From the NCBI RefSeq assembly GCF_021165955.1, contig NZ_CP088952.1, positions 1,488,001-1,552,000 of the forward strand: a DNA stretch of 64,000 nt. Direction: 5' to 3'. Of this stretch, positions 17,285-26,516 are shown piece by piece. Every line of letters starts with the position of its first letter. The stretch's first letter is position 1. A model generated the notes under the pieces. That model made no database searches and had not been told where the DNA came from. It was given only the letters and a program-made list of their open reading frames with translations. The translations under genes were made by a program, and so were the position numbers. The DNA comes from Massilia endophytica. GTDB lineage: Bacteria; Pseudomonadota; Gammaproteobacteria; Burkholderiales; Burkholderiaceae_D.

Positions 17285-19077
17285 CGCTGCCAACTCCCCT
17301 CGGGCCGAATACCGACCTGGTGACGATGACGGTGCTGGCCAACGGCAGCCCGCTGCCGGACACCTACCAGGTGCAGCAGCTCCGCACCCACAAGCAGGTC
17401 AACCGCATCGCCAGTGCGCGCCTGGTGCTGTACGACGGCGACGCTTCCGGCGAGGCCTTTGCCATCAGTTCCGGCTCCACTCTGGTGCCGGGAACGAAGA
17501 TCACGATCAAGGCGGGCTACCACAACGGAACCGAGACCACGCTGTTCGACGGCGTCGTCATCAAGCATGCCATCCAGGTGCGCAGCAACCACAAGTCCTA
17601 TCTCACGCTGACCTGCTTCGACAAGGCCCTGGCACTGACCATCGGCCGCAAGAGCGGCTACGTGGGCACGACGGACAGCGCCGTGTTCAGCCAGATCATC
17701 GGCGGGGCAGGGCTGACGGCGCAGGTGGACTCCACCACCGCAGCCAGCAGCCCCATGGTGCGCTATTACGCCACCGACTGGGACTTCCTCGTGGCGCGGG
17801 CCGAGATCAACGGCATGATCGTGCTGGTGGACGACGGTGTGGTCGCCGTGCAGAAGCCGAAGGCGAGCGCCAGCCCCGTGCTGATGGTGGAGTATGGCGC
17901 AGGGCTGAACGAAGTGAATGCGGAGATCGACGCCAGCCTGCAGCTGGCCTCCGTCAGCGCCACGTCCTGGGACTGCTCCACCCAGGCTACCCTGGCCGGG
18001 CAGTCCAGCGAACCGGATGTGAACCAGCAGGGGAACCTCAGCGGCTCGGACCTGGCGGCGGTGCTGGGCCTTCCGGCCTACCAGCTGCAGTCCAACGCGC
18101 CCGCCACCGGCGACGAGCTGGCCGGCTGGGCCAGCGCCCAGCTGCTCAAGTCCCGCCTGGCCAAGGTGCGCGGCAAGGTCACCTTCCGCGGTAATGCGCT
18201 GCCCAAGATCGGCGGCGTGATCCAGCTGGCGGGCGTGGGCGACCGCTTCAACGGCAACGCCTTCGTATCGAGCGTGGTGCACCAGATCGAGGACGGCAAC
18301 TGGAGCACGGAAGTGGGCTTCGGCCTCTCGCCGCAATGGTTCGTCAACGAGGTGTCGGACGTGGAATCGCCGCCCGCTTCGGGCCTGCTGCCCAGCACGG
18401 GCGGCCTGCTGATCGGCACCGTGAAGCAGATCGACAGCGATCCGGCGGGGCAGGACAGGATCCTGGTGGAGGTGCCGGTGATCGCCTCCAGCGGCGACGG
18501 CATCTGGGCGCGCATGGCCAGTCCCTACGCCACGTCCAACGCGGGCATTATGTTCGTGCCGGAGGTGGGCGACGAGGTGGTGCTCGGCTTTCTCAACAAC
18601 GACCCGCGCGCCCCGGTGGTGCTGGGGAGCCTGTACAGCAGCCAGCACACGCCCGCCTATGCGCCGGACGCGCCCAATACCAACAAGGTCATCGTCACCA
18701 AGAACCAGCTCAAGATCACCATGGACGACGTGAAGAAGATCGTGGTGGTGAGCACGCCGGGCGGGCACACGCTCACCATGAGCGACGACGCGAAATCCAT
18801 CACGCTGGTGGACTCGAACGGCAACAAGATGAATATGGAAAGCGGCGGCATTACCATCAACAGCTGCGCGGATATCACAATGACGGCCACCGGCAACATC
18901 GCCCTGAACGCCAACGGCGGGGCAGTCAACATCAAGGGCAGCGCGGAGATCACCGCCAGCGCACCGTCGATCAGCGCGAGCGCCTCGGCCTCGCTGTCTC
19001 TGCAGGGTGACCTGAGCTCGAAGCTGGCCTCCAGCGGCGAGACCACCATCCAGGGCACCATGGTCATGATCAACTGA
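17281..19077 (+). CDS. eCIS spike protein, VgrG-like (Afp8)
   Basis: This 598-residue protein joins a gp27-like N-terminal region (about 1-370), an OB-fold gp5-like domain (about 380-460, with GTVKQIDSD, ARMASPYA, VGDEVVLGFLNNDPR and VVLGSLY) and a C-terminal beta-helix with repeating short strands (ITMTATGNIALNANGGAVN). It trimerises to form the central spike. The PAAR tip gene follows 7 nt downstream. Domain order is intact, with no C-terminal effector extension. Confidence 0.93.
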   Translation: MTLPTPLGPNTDLVTMTVLANGSPLPDTYQVQQLRTHKQVNRIASARLVLYDGDASGEAFAISSGSTLVPGTKITIKAGYHNGTETTLFDGVVIKHAIQVRSNHKSYLTLTCFDKALALTIGRKSGYVGTTDSAVFSQIIGGAGLTAQVDSTTAASSPMVRYYATDWDFLVARAEINGMIVLVDDGVVAVQKPKASASPVLMVEYGAGLNEVNAEIDASLQLASVSATSWDCSTQATLAGQSSEPDVNQQGNLSGSDLAAVLGLPAYQLQSNAPATGDELAGWASAQLLKSRLAKVRGKVTFRGNALPKIGGVIQLAGVGDRFNGNAFVSSVVHQIEDGNWSTEVGFGLSPQWFVNEVSDVESPPASGLLPSTGGLLIGTVKQIDSDPAGQDRILVEVPVIASSGDGIWARMASPYATSNAGIMFVPEVGDEVVLGFLNNDPRAPVVLGSLYSSQHTPAYAPDAPNTNKVIVTKNQLKITMDDVKKIVVVSTPGGHTLTMSDDAKSITLVDSNGNKMNMESGGITINSCADITMTATGNIALNANGGAVNIKGSAEITASAPSISASASASLSLQGDLSSKLASSGETTIQGTMVMIN

Positions 19078-19084
19078 GGACGCC

Positions 19085-19375
19085 ATGCCATTCGCCGCGC
19101 GACTGACCGACCTGCACGAATGCCCCATGTCCACCGGACCCGTGCCGCATGTGGGCGGCCCCGTGATCGGGGCGGGCGTGCCCACTGTCCTCATCGGCAA
19201 GCTGCCCGCGGCCGCCGTCGGCGACACGCTGGTGTGCGTGGGCCCGCCGGACGCCATCGTGGCCGGGTCCTCGAGCGTGATGATCGGCGGGCGGCCGGCT
19301 GCGCGCATGGGTGATTCAACGGCGCATGGCGGGAAGATCGTGCTGGGCTGCTTTACCGTGATGATCGGGGGCTGA
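19085..19375 (+). CDS. PAAR-repeat spike tip protein (Afp10)
   Basis: This 96-residue protein has PAAR-type repeats: GGPVIGAGVPTVLIGKLPAA, then PAARMGDSTAHGG near residues 74-86. His and Cys residues (H11, C13, H84, C90 region) are placed to bind metal at the tip. It caps the VgrG-like spike. No C-terminal toxin domain is fused. Confidence 0.93.
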   Translation: MPFAARLTDLHECPMSTGPVPHVGGPVIGAGVPTVLIGKLPAAAVGDTLVCVGPPDAIVAGSSSVMIGGRPAARMGDSTAHGGKIVLGCFTVMIGG

Positions 19376-19379
19376 ACGC

Positions 19380-19808
19380 GTGGCGATCCAGGACAGCAAT
19401 TTCCTCGGCCGCGGGTGGAGCTTTCCGCCCAGCTTCGAGCTGCAAAGCGGCACGGTGGACCTGGTGAGCGGCGACGCGGACATCCAGCAAAGCCTGCATG
19501 TCCTGTTCAGCACCATGCCGGGCGAGCGCACCATGCTTCCGCTGTTCGGCTGCAACCTGCGCCAGTACCTGTTCGAAGCCGCCGGACCGGCGCTGTTCGC
19601 CCGCATCCGCAAGCAGATGGAAACGGCCGTGCTGTACTACGAGCCCCGCATCACGATCCTCGACATCGCCATTGCGCCCGCCGGGCCGATCGACGGCCAG
19701 CTGAACGTGACGCTCACCTATCTGATCCGGCAGACCAACACCCGCAGCAACATGGTCTACCCGTTCTACCTGCAAGGGGAGGGCACCAATGTGCGCCGCA
19801 TCCCTTAG
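19380..19808 (+). CDS. gp25-like baseplate wedge protein (Afp9)
   Basis: This 142-residue member of the T4 gp25/W family has SLHVLFSTMPGERTMLPLFG and YEPRITILDI, the latter region helping to nucleate the sheath in related systems. It starts with GTG. The end of the gene overlaps the next (Afp11-like) gene by 20 nt, which suggests translational coupling. Confidence 0.92.
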   Translation: MAIQDSNFLGRGWSFPPSFELQSGTVDLVSGDADIQQSLHVLFSTMPGERTMLPLFGCNLRQYLFEAAGPALFARIRKQMETAVLYYEPRITILDIAIAPAGPIDGQLNVTLTYLIRQTNTRSNMVYPFYLQGEGTNVRRIP

Positions 19809-22800
19809 CCTGACCAAGGGCGCAGGCCTGAGCCGCCCGGCGCGCTACGATGCGGCGCTGGACCCGGCGACGGCGCCGCTGGACGAACGCACGCCGCTGC
19901 AATGGATGGCGCGCGTTCCCGGCTACGCGAAGCTGCTGAACTACTTCGACTCGAGCGGCACGCCTATCGCCGACTGGACAGCCTTCTGGGAGAGCGACCC
20001 AGCCTACATGCTGGCGCAGATGACGATCCCGACGCCCCCGCACGGCATCGGCAACGATATCGCGCAGGTCATATCCGTCCACGCCAGCGCGCGCCGCTTC
20101 AACGCCTGGCTGCAGCAGACGCGCAGCCTGCAGTTCCAGCACATGCTGGCGGGCGGGAACTCGATCGAGCCCGTGCTGGAATCCCTGATCACGGGCACCC
20201 TGGCGCCTGCCGTGAAGGGCCTGTTCAAGAACAAGGACTGGAAGGCGGAGTGGGACAAGCTCGAAGCCAGGTTGCCCCAGCCGCAGCTCCCCTGGGCGCC
20301 GGAATGGGGGTTCGCGCCGGAGACCGGGCTGGGAGCGGCGGCGCCGGGGGATGGATCGCCGATGATGCCGGTCGTCCCTACCGGCATCGGCTCGATCAGC
20401 GCGCGGTTCGACGATGCCTGCGCGACGCTGGCGCAGCAATCTGCCGTGGCGCTGAAACGGTCCATGGCGCAGGACACCCATCCTGCCCACAGCACGCTCT
20501 TCCTCGCCTTCGTCAAGCTGTACGGCACCCTCCAGGAAGATATGAACGGCTTCACCGGGCGCCACCTGGACTATTACTACCACGACGTGCTGCAGCTCGA
20601 ACCTTCGCCCGGAACGCCGGACCGCGGCATGCTGGTGTTTGCGCTGGCGTCCAACTGCCCCAGCTTCCTGCTGCCGGGTGGCTCCACCGTCACTGCAGGC
20701 CAGGACAGCAGCGGCCAGGCCATCCTCTATGCGACCGACCAGGACGTTGTGCTCAACCAGGCCAGCGTCGGCGCCCTGCGCACGGTGATGATGCCGCTCG
20801 ATACGGATGGCCGGGTCAGCGCCATCTACGCGGCTCCCGTGGCGAACTCGCAGGACGGCCTTGGCGCCAAGCTGCTGCTCCCGGACCAGGGCTGGCCGAC
20901 CTTCGGCGCGGTGCCTGCGGGCGGCGTGGAAAGCCCGCTGGCCTCCGCCACGGGGATGCTGATCGCCTCTCCGGCGCTGGCACTGGAGCAGGGCGTGCGG
21001 CAGCTGGTCCTGCACCTGAAGTTCAGCGGCGATACGGCGGCGCTGCAGGACAGCTTTTTCGCCGCCGTCAATCCGCCACCGGCGCCCGACACGGAAGCGG
21101 GCGCGCCGCACCGCGAGCCTCTTCCCGCCGACACCTTCCTGCTGTACCTGAGCGGCGCCGCAGGCTGGACGCAGGTGACGGACTTCCAGGTGGTACGCCT
21201 GGCGCCGGGGACAGACTGGATGCTGCGCTGCGTGCTGCCTGCGAGCTTTCCCGCAGTGGCGGCCAACGCCAAGCTTGAACCTTCCATCGGCGCCACCACG
21301 CCCATGCTGAAGCTGGTGCTGAATCCCATGGCGGTCCATTTCGCCTACAGCTTCTTCCGCCAGCTGCTTCTCAGCGGCGTGCAGGTCCGCACCAAGGTGC
21401 GCGGCCTCGCGCCCGCGCAGATGAGCAACAGCACGGGGGCCATTGCGGCGGGCAAGCCCTTCACGCCTTTCGGCAACGCGCCGCTGCCCGGCATGAGCTG
21501 GAGCCTCACGCATCCGGAGCTCGCTTCGCCCACGCTGTCCTGGGCGCGGGTCGACCTGACCTGGCTCAACCTGCCGCTGGTGAGCACCTTGCCGCCGCTG
21601 ATCGGGGCGCCGAACGGCTTCCCGCAGTACTACCAGGGTTATCAGCCTTTCACCTTCACGAACGACAGCTTCAACGCAGATCTCGCCTTGTACAGCGGCG
21701 GGCGCTGGCAATCGCTTGTGACGCCAAAGGGGGAAACGCCCTTCGCCATGTTCGCCTACAAGGAAGACAGCGTGCTGGGGGCGTCCTCGTGGTTCTTCCG
21801 CTTCGCGCAGGCGAAGGATGCCGTGAACACGGCCGCAGCAGCCACGGAAGGAACGCTGCGCGCGGCCTTCGACGGTCCTCCCTACGGCTTTGGCCAGGCG
21901 CAATATCCCACACTGTTCGCCGCGGCAGCCATCCAGAACATCATCGCCATCGAAAAATCGATGCAGAAGAAGAGTCTGTGGGAACAGATCCTGGACTTCA
22001 TCAAATCCCTGTTCGGCAAAGTTGGGGCAGCGGTAAAAGGAATCGGCGCAAAAATCAGCGGAGTGTTCAAATCGCTGGGAGCGAAAGTCAAGGGCCTGTT
22101 CGAGAAGATCATTGGCTGGTTCAAGAAAAAGCCTGCACCGGCGCCAGCTCCTCCACCACCTCCGCCGCCGCCTCCGCCACCCCCACCGCCGCCGCCTGCG
22201 CCGGTAGGCGTCGTGCTTCTGAATCCGCCATACCTGCCCACGCTGAAGACCGTTCAGCTGTCCTACAAGTCCGTTGCCAGCGTGCCTCTCGATGGCACGC
22301 AGTTCTACCACGTCCATCCCTTCGGCCTGGCGCTGCCCGTGCAGCCTTCGCTTTTCCCGACGGATGCCGAACAGGGAAACCTTTATATCGGGCTGGCGGC
22401 AGCGGCGGCCGGGCAGCCCGTGAGCATGCATTTCGAATTGCGCGAGCTCCCGGCCAGCTCCGTGCGGCTGCTGGGCGGCCAGGACGATCCTCTGGGCGGC
22501 GTGACCTGGCGCTATCTCGCCAACAATGCCTGGCAGGACTTCCCGCCCGGCAGCGTGGCCTCCGCGACCTCCGACCTGGGGGTATCCGGTATCGTCACGC
22601 TGCAGCTCCCCCCCGATATCGACAGCGGGGGCAGCGTGATGGGCGATACCGGCAACACGCCCCTGCGCTGGGTGTCGGCCAGCATCAACGCCGACCCGGC
22701 CGCGGCGCCCGCGACGGTTGCCATCCTGCCCCAGGCAGCAACCGTGAGCCGGGTTACGCTGCCGCCCGATGGCGGAGCCGAGCCCTCGCTCCCTGCCGGC

Positions 22801-23586
22801 ACCATCACTGCCATGCAGCCGCATGTTACGGCCATCAAGAGCGTCAGCCAGCCCTATGCCACCAGCGGCGGCGTTGCGGCGGAGAGCACCACCGACTACC
22901 GCATGCGCGTCAGCGAGCGCCTGCGGCACAAGGAGCGGGCGAGCCAGATGCGGGACTATGAGCAGCTCGTGCTGGGGAGCTTCCCCAGCGTGGCGCAGGT
23001 CAAGTGCATTGGGCCGAACAACAGCCGCAAATTCACCGGGAGCGCGGCTCTGGCCGGCGGACAGCTCGTGCTGGTGCTCGCGCCCGCGCTGCAGCCTTCC
23101 ATGCAGCTGGCGGCGCCGTTCCCTCGTCCCGCGCTGCTGCAGGTGGCGGAAACGGTCAGCGCCCTCGCTTCGGCCTGCGTCAACGACATCACTGTGCGCA
23201 ATGTGCTTTACGAGCTCCTGCAGGTGAATGCGGTGCTGACCTTCCAGCAGGGCGTGGACGTCAACCAGTGCAGCACGAAGCTGAACCAGCTGCTGTTCGA
23301 CTATCTGTCCCCATCCGGCAATCAGCTGGACCTGGGCGTGGGAGCCATTTCCGTGGGCGCCATCGCCGCTCTGATCCGCCAGCAGCCGTACGTGGCGAAG
23401 CTGGACAGCATCTTCGTCTGGCAGAGCGCGCAGGACAATTCGCTGCAGCCGCTGAAGCTCACCACGAACGACACTGCCGTGCCAAGTACTCCCTGGTCCG
23501 CGCTGGTCAGCGCGCCAAGCCATGTCCTCGACAGCAGCACCTCGAGCGTCTCCAGCGCCGCCCCGACGGAGGCCGTATGCTGCTGA
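19789..23586 (+). CDS. Large baseplate protein with baseplate-J region (Afp11 type)
   Basis: This 1265-residue baseplate wedge protein occupies the Afp11 position. The C-terminal third resembles baseplate J proteins (TDYRMRVSERLRHKERASQM, then VAQVKCIGPN, and a TVRNVLYELLQVNAVLTFQQ segment). Residues about 731-781 form an unusual Lys/Gly-rich amphipathic stretch, followed by 16 consecutive prolines (788-803) and a new beta-rich domain. The Pro codons are mixed, so this is not a simple nucleotide slippage tract. It overlaps genes on both sides (20 nt and 10 nt). Role: baseplate wedge, by family and position. Confidence 0.88.
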   Translation: MCAASLSLTKGAGLSRPARYDAALDPATAPLDERTPLQWMARVPGYAKLLNYFDSSGTPIADWTAFWESDPAYMLAQMTIPTPPHGIGNDIAQVISVHASARRFNAWLQQTRSLQFQHMLAGGNSIEPVLESLITGTLAPAVKGLFKNKDWKAEWDKLEARLPQPQLPWAPEWGFAPETGLGAAAPGDGSPMMPVVPTGIGSISARFDDACATLAQQSAVALKRSMAQDTHPAHSTLFLAFVKLYGTLQEDMNGFTGRHLDYYYHDVLQLEPSPGTPDRGMLVFALASNCPSFLLPGGSTVTAGQDSSGQAILYATDQDVVLNQASVGALRTVMMPLDTDGRVSAIYAAPVANSQDGLGAKLLLPDQGWPTFGAVPAGGVESPLASATGMLIASPALALEQGVRQLVLHLKFSGDTAALQDSFFAAVNPPPAPDTEAGAPHREPLPADTFLLYLSGAAGWTQVTDFQVVRLAPGTDWMLRCVLPASFPAVAANAKLEPSIGATTPMLKLVLNPMAVHFAYSFFRQLLLSGVQVRTKVRGLAPAQMSNSTGAIAAGKPFTPFGNAPLPGMSWSLTHPELASPTLSWARVDLTWLNLPLVSTLPPLIGAPNGFPQYYQGYQPFTFTNDSFNADLALYSGGRWQSLVTPKGETPFAMFAYKEDSVLGASSWFFRFAQAKDAVNTAAAATEGTLRAAFDGPPYGFGQAQYPTLFAAAAIQNIIAIEKSMQKKSLWEQILDFIKSLFGKVGAAVKGIGAKISGVFKSLGAKVKGLFEKIIGWFKKKPAPAPAPPPPPPPPPPPPPPPPAPVGVVLLNPPYLPTLKTVQLSYKSVASVPLDGTQFYHVHPFGLALPVQPSLFPTDAEQGNLYIGLAAAAAGQPVSMHFELRELPASSVRLLGGQDDPLGGVTWRYLANNAWQDFPPGSVASATSDLGVSGIVTLQLPPDIDSGGSVMGDTGNTPLRWVSASINADPAAAPATVAILPQAATVSRVTLPPDGGAEPSLPAGTITAMQPHVTAIKSVSQPYATSGGVAAESTTDYRMRVSERLRHKERASQMRDYEQLVLGSFPSVAQVKCIGPNNSRKFTGSAALAGGQLVLVLAPALQPSMQLAAPFPRPALLQVAETVSALASACVNDITVRNVLYELLQVNAVLTFQQGVDVNQCSTKLNQLLFDYLSPSGNQLDLGVGAISVGAIAALIRQQPYVAKLDSIFVWQSAQDNSLQPLKLTTNDTAVPSTPWSALVSAPSHVLDSSTSSVSSAAPTEAVCC
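21979..22197 (+). other. Amphipathic Lys-rich segment and polyproline tract within the Afp11-like gene
   Basis: The segment starts WEQILDFIKSLFGKVG and continues with AKISGVFKSLGAKVKGLF and EKIIGWFKKK. Phe/Leu/Ile and Lys/Gly alternate with helical periodicity, like a membrane-active peptide. It is followed by an Ala-Pro run and 16 Pro. Local GC dips slightly in the Lys-rich part. Confidence 0.7.
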
Positions 23587-26516
23587 ACGAGAACGGCCAT
23601 ATCAACACCACGCCGCCGACGCCGTCCAGCCTGGACTTCTCGGCTTTGCTCAGCGCCGGCATCACGCAGTGCCAGGCGCTCGGCAGCAGCTACTGGACGG
23701 ACTACAACGAGCACGATCCCGGTGTGACGACGCTGGAGCAGCTTTGCTACGCGCTCACGGACCTGGCGTACCGCACCGGTTTCCCGATGGCCGACCTGCT
23801 GGCCGAGAGCCCGGTCAATGTGAGCCCCGGCTTCACCAGCCTGTACACGGGGGACCGGGTGCTGAGTTCCGCGCCGCTGACGCAGGCCGACTTCCGCAAG
23901 GTTCTGCTGAGCGTTGCCATCAGCACGGGGCTGAACAACTTCAAGAATGCCTGGCTGGAGCCCGTCACCACGCCCGGCCTGTCCGGATCGGGCCTCTATA
24001 CGCTGCTCATCGAGGCCTACGATACGTCCGGGGACATTTCCACCCTGGAGACGAACTGCGCGGAGACCTACGCCAGGCACCGCAACCTGTGCGAGGAACT
24101 GGCCAGTACGCAGGTGCTGGAAATCTGCGGCATCCAGGTGAAGGCGAGCGTCGAACTGGCGGCAGGCGTGCCCGCCGAGAACGCGCTGGCCGATATCCTG
24201 TACGCCATCCAGCATATGCTCGTGCCGTTCGTGCGTATCGGCAGCGTGGCGCAGCAGCTGGCGAATGGCATGCCGCCGGACCAGGTCTTCTGCGGCCCTC
24301 TGCTCAGCTGCGGCTACATCGCTGACGACCAGCTGGCGCCGCGCCGGCTGCATGTGGGCATCAGCGACGTCAGCGCCGCCATTGTCGGCGTGTCGGGCGT
24401 CCTGTCCGCGGGCGGCCTGATGATCGGCACCGCGTCCGGCTGGGCGGACGACTCGGGCATCAGCATCGCGGGCAACCAGGTGCCGCGCCTCGACCCGTCC
24501 ATCTTCTCGTACCAGGAGGATTGGGGCCCCATCACGCTGACGCGTAATGGCCAGGCCCTGCCGGTGGACGCCACGCTGGTGTACAGCCTTCTCCAGCAGA
24601 AGCTGGGACAACTTCGTTCCCCTACAAGCGCCGATGCGCCGGTGGAGGCGAGTTACACGAAGCTGCCCGTGGGCCGCAACCGCGACGTGGAGCGCTATGT
24701 CTCGATACAGAACCACTTCCCCCATGTCTATGGCATCGGAAAGGGAGGGCCGGAACAGGGACAGCCCCAGGCGCCAGGCGAGGTGCAGGCGCAGGCCGTG
24801 CGCATGGCCCAGGTGCGCCAGTTCCGGGCCTACCTGCTGCACTTCGACCAGATGCTGGCGGACTGCGGAGCCCAGCTTGCCAATGCCGGGCGGCTGCTCT
24901 CGCTCGACCCGACCCTGGAACAGAGCTACTTCTGGCAGTCCCTGACGGACTTGCAGGATGGGCCGCCCCATGTGGTGGAGCTGCTGCGTTCACCCGGCGA
25001 GGCTGCTGCGCCTGCCGCCAGTGGGGACCGGTACACCGTACAGGTGGAAATGCCGGGCGGGCTTGGCCTGCGCAGCCGCGAGTTCGGCGACGCCGCCAGC
25101 GCCGCGGCGGGCGCCGACGCCATCCTGCAGCAAGGCAGCGACAGCGAGGCATACGAGCTCCGTACGCTCCCTTCCGAGCAGAAGCCGATGCAGCTCTGGC
25201 TGATCAAGGATGCGGGCGGCGCCCCGCTGGCATTCGGAAAGCGCCTCTACGCCACGGCGGAGGATGCTGAAAAGGACATGCCCGCAATGATCGGGCACCT
25301 GCGCATGCAGGCTTCCGACAGCGCGGCGCGCAGCCGCGACCTGCGCATCGAATGCCATGGCGGCCGCTCCGCATGCCTTGTCGGCAGCCAGGGAACGGTG
25401 CTGCTGCAAGCTGACGGGTTGACAGCGGCCGAACAGGCGGCATGGACATCCCGGCTGCTGCGCGACGGCTGCAACGGCGGGAACTACGCCAGCCAGCAGC
25501 AGCCGGATGGGCGCTGGCGTGTAACGCTGGCCCCGCAGGGAGTGACGATTGCCGAAGGCGCGCAGCGCTTCGCGAGCGGGGAGGATGCAGCCCAGGGCAT
25601 CGCTGCGATGGTCGCCCTGGTGCAAAGCCTGTGCTGCAACCACGATGCGCAGGGCGAACATATTGTGCTCAAGCCCAGGCCCTCGCCGCCGCCGGACCCG
25701 CAGCCCGGCGTCGAAGCCTACAAGAAGGGAATGAAGCGCCTGGTGGCGGAGCAGGACCCCTGGCGCCTGCGCCGCATGCGCTTCCTGGATCATCTTCTGG
25801 CGCGCTTCAACGAGAGTTTCGAGGACGGCGCATTGCGCCAGGCCGACCCGCAGTCCGGCCTCGACCCAGACAAGTTCGAGCAGAACCTCATCGACTGCAA
25901 GCTGGAATTCCTGCGGCGTTTTGTTGAACGCCATCCCGCGCTCGGCACGGAGGTGGAGCTGCTGGCCTACGGCCTGGGGGGCGGGCGCATGCGCGGCGTG
26001 GACGAGAAGCTCGTCACGGCGGCGGGCGACATCGTGCACTCCAGCCTTGCATCCCGCCTTCGCCTGCTGCTGGCCATCCCGCCCCACCCGGAGCACAAGA
26101 GCAGCGAGGGCGCCGAAACCCCGCCGGTTCCGGCGGAAGATCTGTACGTGATCGAGAATGTGCTGCTGAAGCAGATTGCGGCTCCCGCTGGAACGGAAGA
26201 CAGTGCCATCCCGGACAGCTTCTACTTCAACCGTGTGAGCATTGTGCTGCCCGCGTTGGCGGCCCGCTTTACATCTCCCGCCTTCCGTGCGCTTGCCGAG
26301 CAGATGGTGGCGGAAAACTGTCCGGCACATCTGGAAGCGAACTGCCTCTGGCTCGGCTATCCCCAGGAGCAGAACGCCAACCAGTACAGCTACGCGGAGT
26401 TTCAGACCTTGTACGAGAACTGGGCCCATTCGCATGGCGAGAACGATCCATGGCCGGCCGCCTCGGCGCTGGCCAGCTTCCTGTACGGCTACCAGAGCGG
26501 GGGGGCAGGATCATGA
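23577..26516 (+). CDS. Large baseplate protein (Afp12 type) with repeat insertion
   Basis: This 979-residue protein starts at the ATG at 23577 (MLLNENGHI), 10 nt before the end of the previous gene. The open frame extends upstream but only as shadow sequence. The N-terminal block YWTDYNEHDPGVTTLEQL with ALTDLAYRTGF is the signature of Afp12/Pvc12-type baseplate wedge proteins. Residues about 485-690 appear to be an insertion of four related modules of about 45-50 residues. Conserved sequence resumes with WRLRRMRFLDHLLARFNESF. The stop overlaps the next start (ATGA). Confidence 0.87.
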   Translation: MLLNENGHINTTPPTPSSLDFSALLSAGITQCQALGSSYWTDYNEHDPGVTTLEQLCYALTDLAYRTGFPMADLLAESPVNVSPGFTSLYTGDRVLSSAPLTQADFRKVLLSVAISTGLNNFKNAWLEPVTTPGLSGSGLYTLLIEAYDTSGDISTLETNCAETYARHRNLCEELASTQVLEICGIQVKASVELAAGVPAENALADILYAIQHMLVPFVRIGSVAQQLANGMPPDQVFCGPLLSCGYIADDQLAPRRLHVGISDVSAAIVGVSGVLSAGGLMIGTASGWADDSGISIAGNQVPRLDPSIFSYQEDWGPITLTRNGQALPVDATLVYSLLQQKLGQLRSPTSADAPVEASYTKLPVGRNRDVERYVSIQNHFPHVYGIGKGGPEQGQPQAPGEVQAQAVRMAQVRQFRAYLLHFDQMLADCGAQLANAGRLLSLDPTLEQSYFWQSLTDLQDGPPHVVELLRSPGEAAAPAASGDRYTVQVEMPGGLGLRSREFGDAASAAAGADAILQQGSDSEAYELRTLPSEQKPMQLWLIKDAGGAPLAFGKRLYATAEDAEKDMPAMIGHLRMQASDSAARSRDLRIECHGGRSACLVGSQGTVLLQADGLTAAEQAAWTSRLLRDGCNGGNYASQQQPDGRWRVTLAPQGVTIAEGAQRFASGEDAAQGIAAMVALVQSLCCNHDAQGEHIVLKPRPSPPPDPQPGVEAYKKGMKRLVAEQDPWRLRRMRFLDHLLARFNESFEDGALRQADPQSGLDPDKFEQNLIDCKLEFLRRFVERHPALGTEVELLAYGLGGGRMRGVDEKLVTAAGDIVHSSLASRLRLLLAIPPHPEHKSSEGAETPPVPAEDLYVIENVLLKQIAAPAGTEDSAIPDSFYFNRVSIVLPALAARFTSPAFRALAEQMVAENCPAHLEANCLWLGYPQEQNANQYSYAEFQTLYENWAHSHGENDPWPAASALASFLYGYQSGGAGS
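25026..25650 (+). repeat. Four degenerate modules inserted in the Afp12-like protein
   Basis: Modules begin near YTVQVEMPGGLGLRSREF, MQLWLIKDAGGAPLAFGKRL, LRIECHGGRSACLVGSQG and RWRVTLAPQGVTIAEGAQRF. Most continue as Tyr/Phe-Ala-Thr/Ser-x-Glu-Asp-Ala and a helix (YATAEDAEKDMPAMIGHL; FASGEDAAQGIAAMVALV). The beta-hairpin-plus-helix plan recalls DUF1508/YegP-type modules, but that comparison is by eye. Confidence 0.55.

Noticed and set aside
22150..22197. Polyproline tract as a nucleotide slippage repeat
   Set aside because: Proline codons are mixed (CCT, CCA, CCG, CCC), so it is a selected protein feature and not a simple repeat.
19714..23523. 1269-residue open frame antisense to the Afp11-like gene
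   Set aside because: Its translation is Arg/His/Ala-rich without domains and lies exactly opposite a strong coding region. High GC makes long antisense frames common here; the same holds for the antisense frames at 38653-42198 and 15953-17293.
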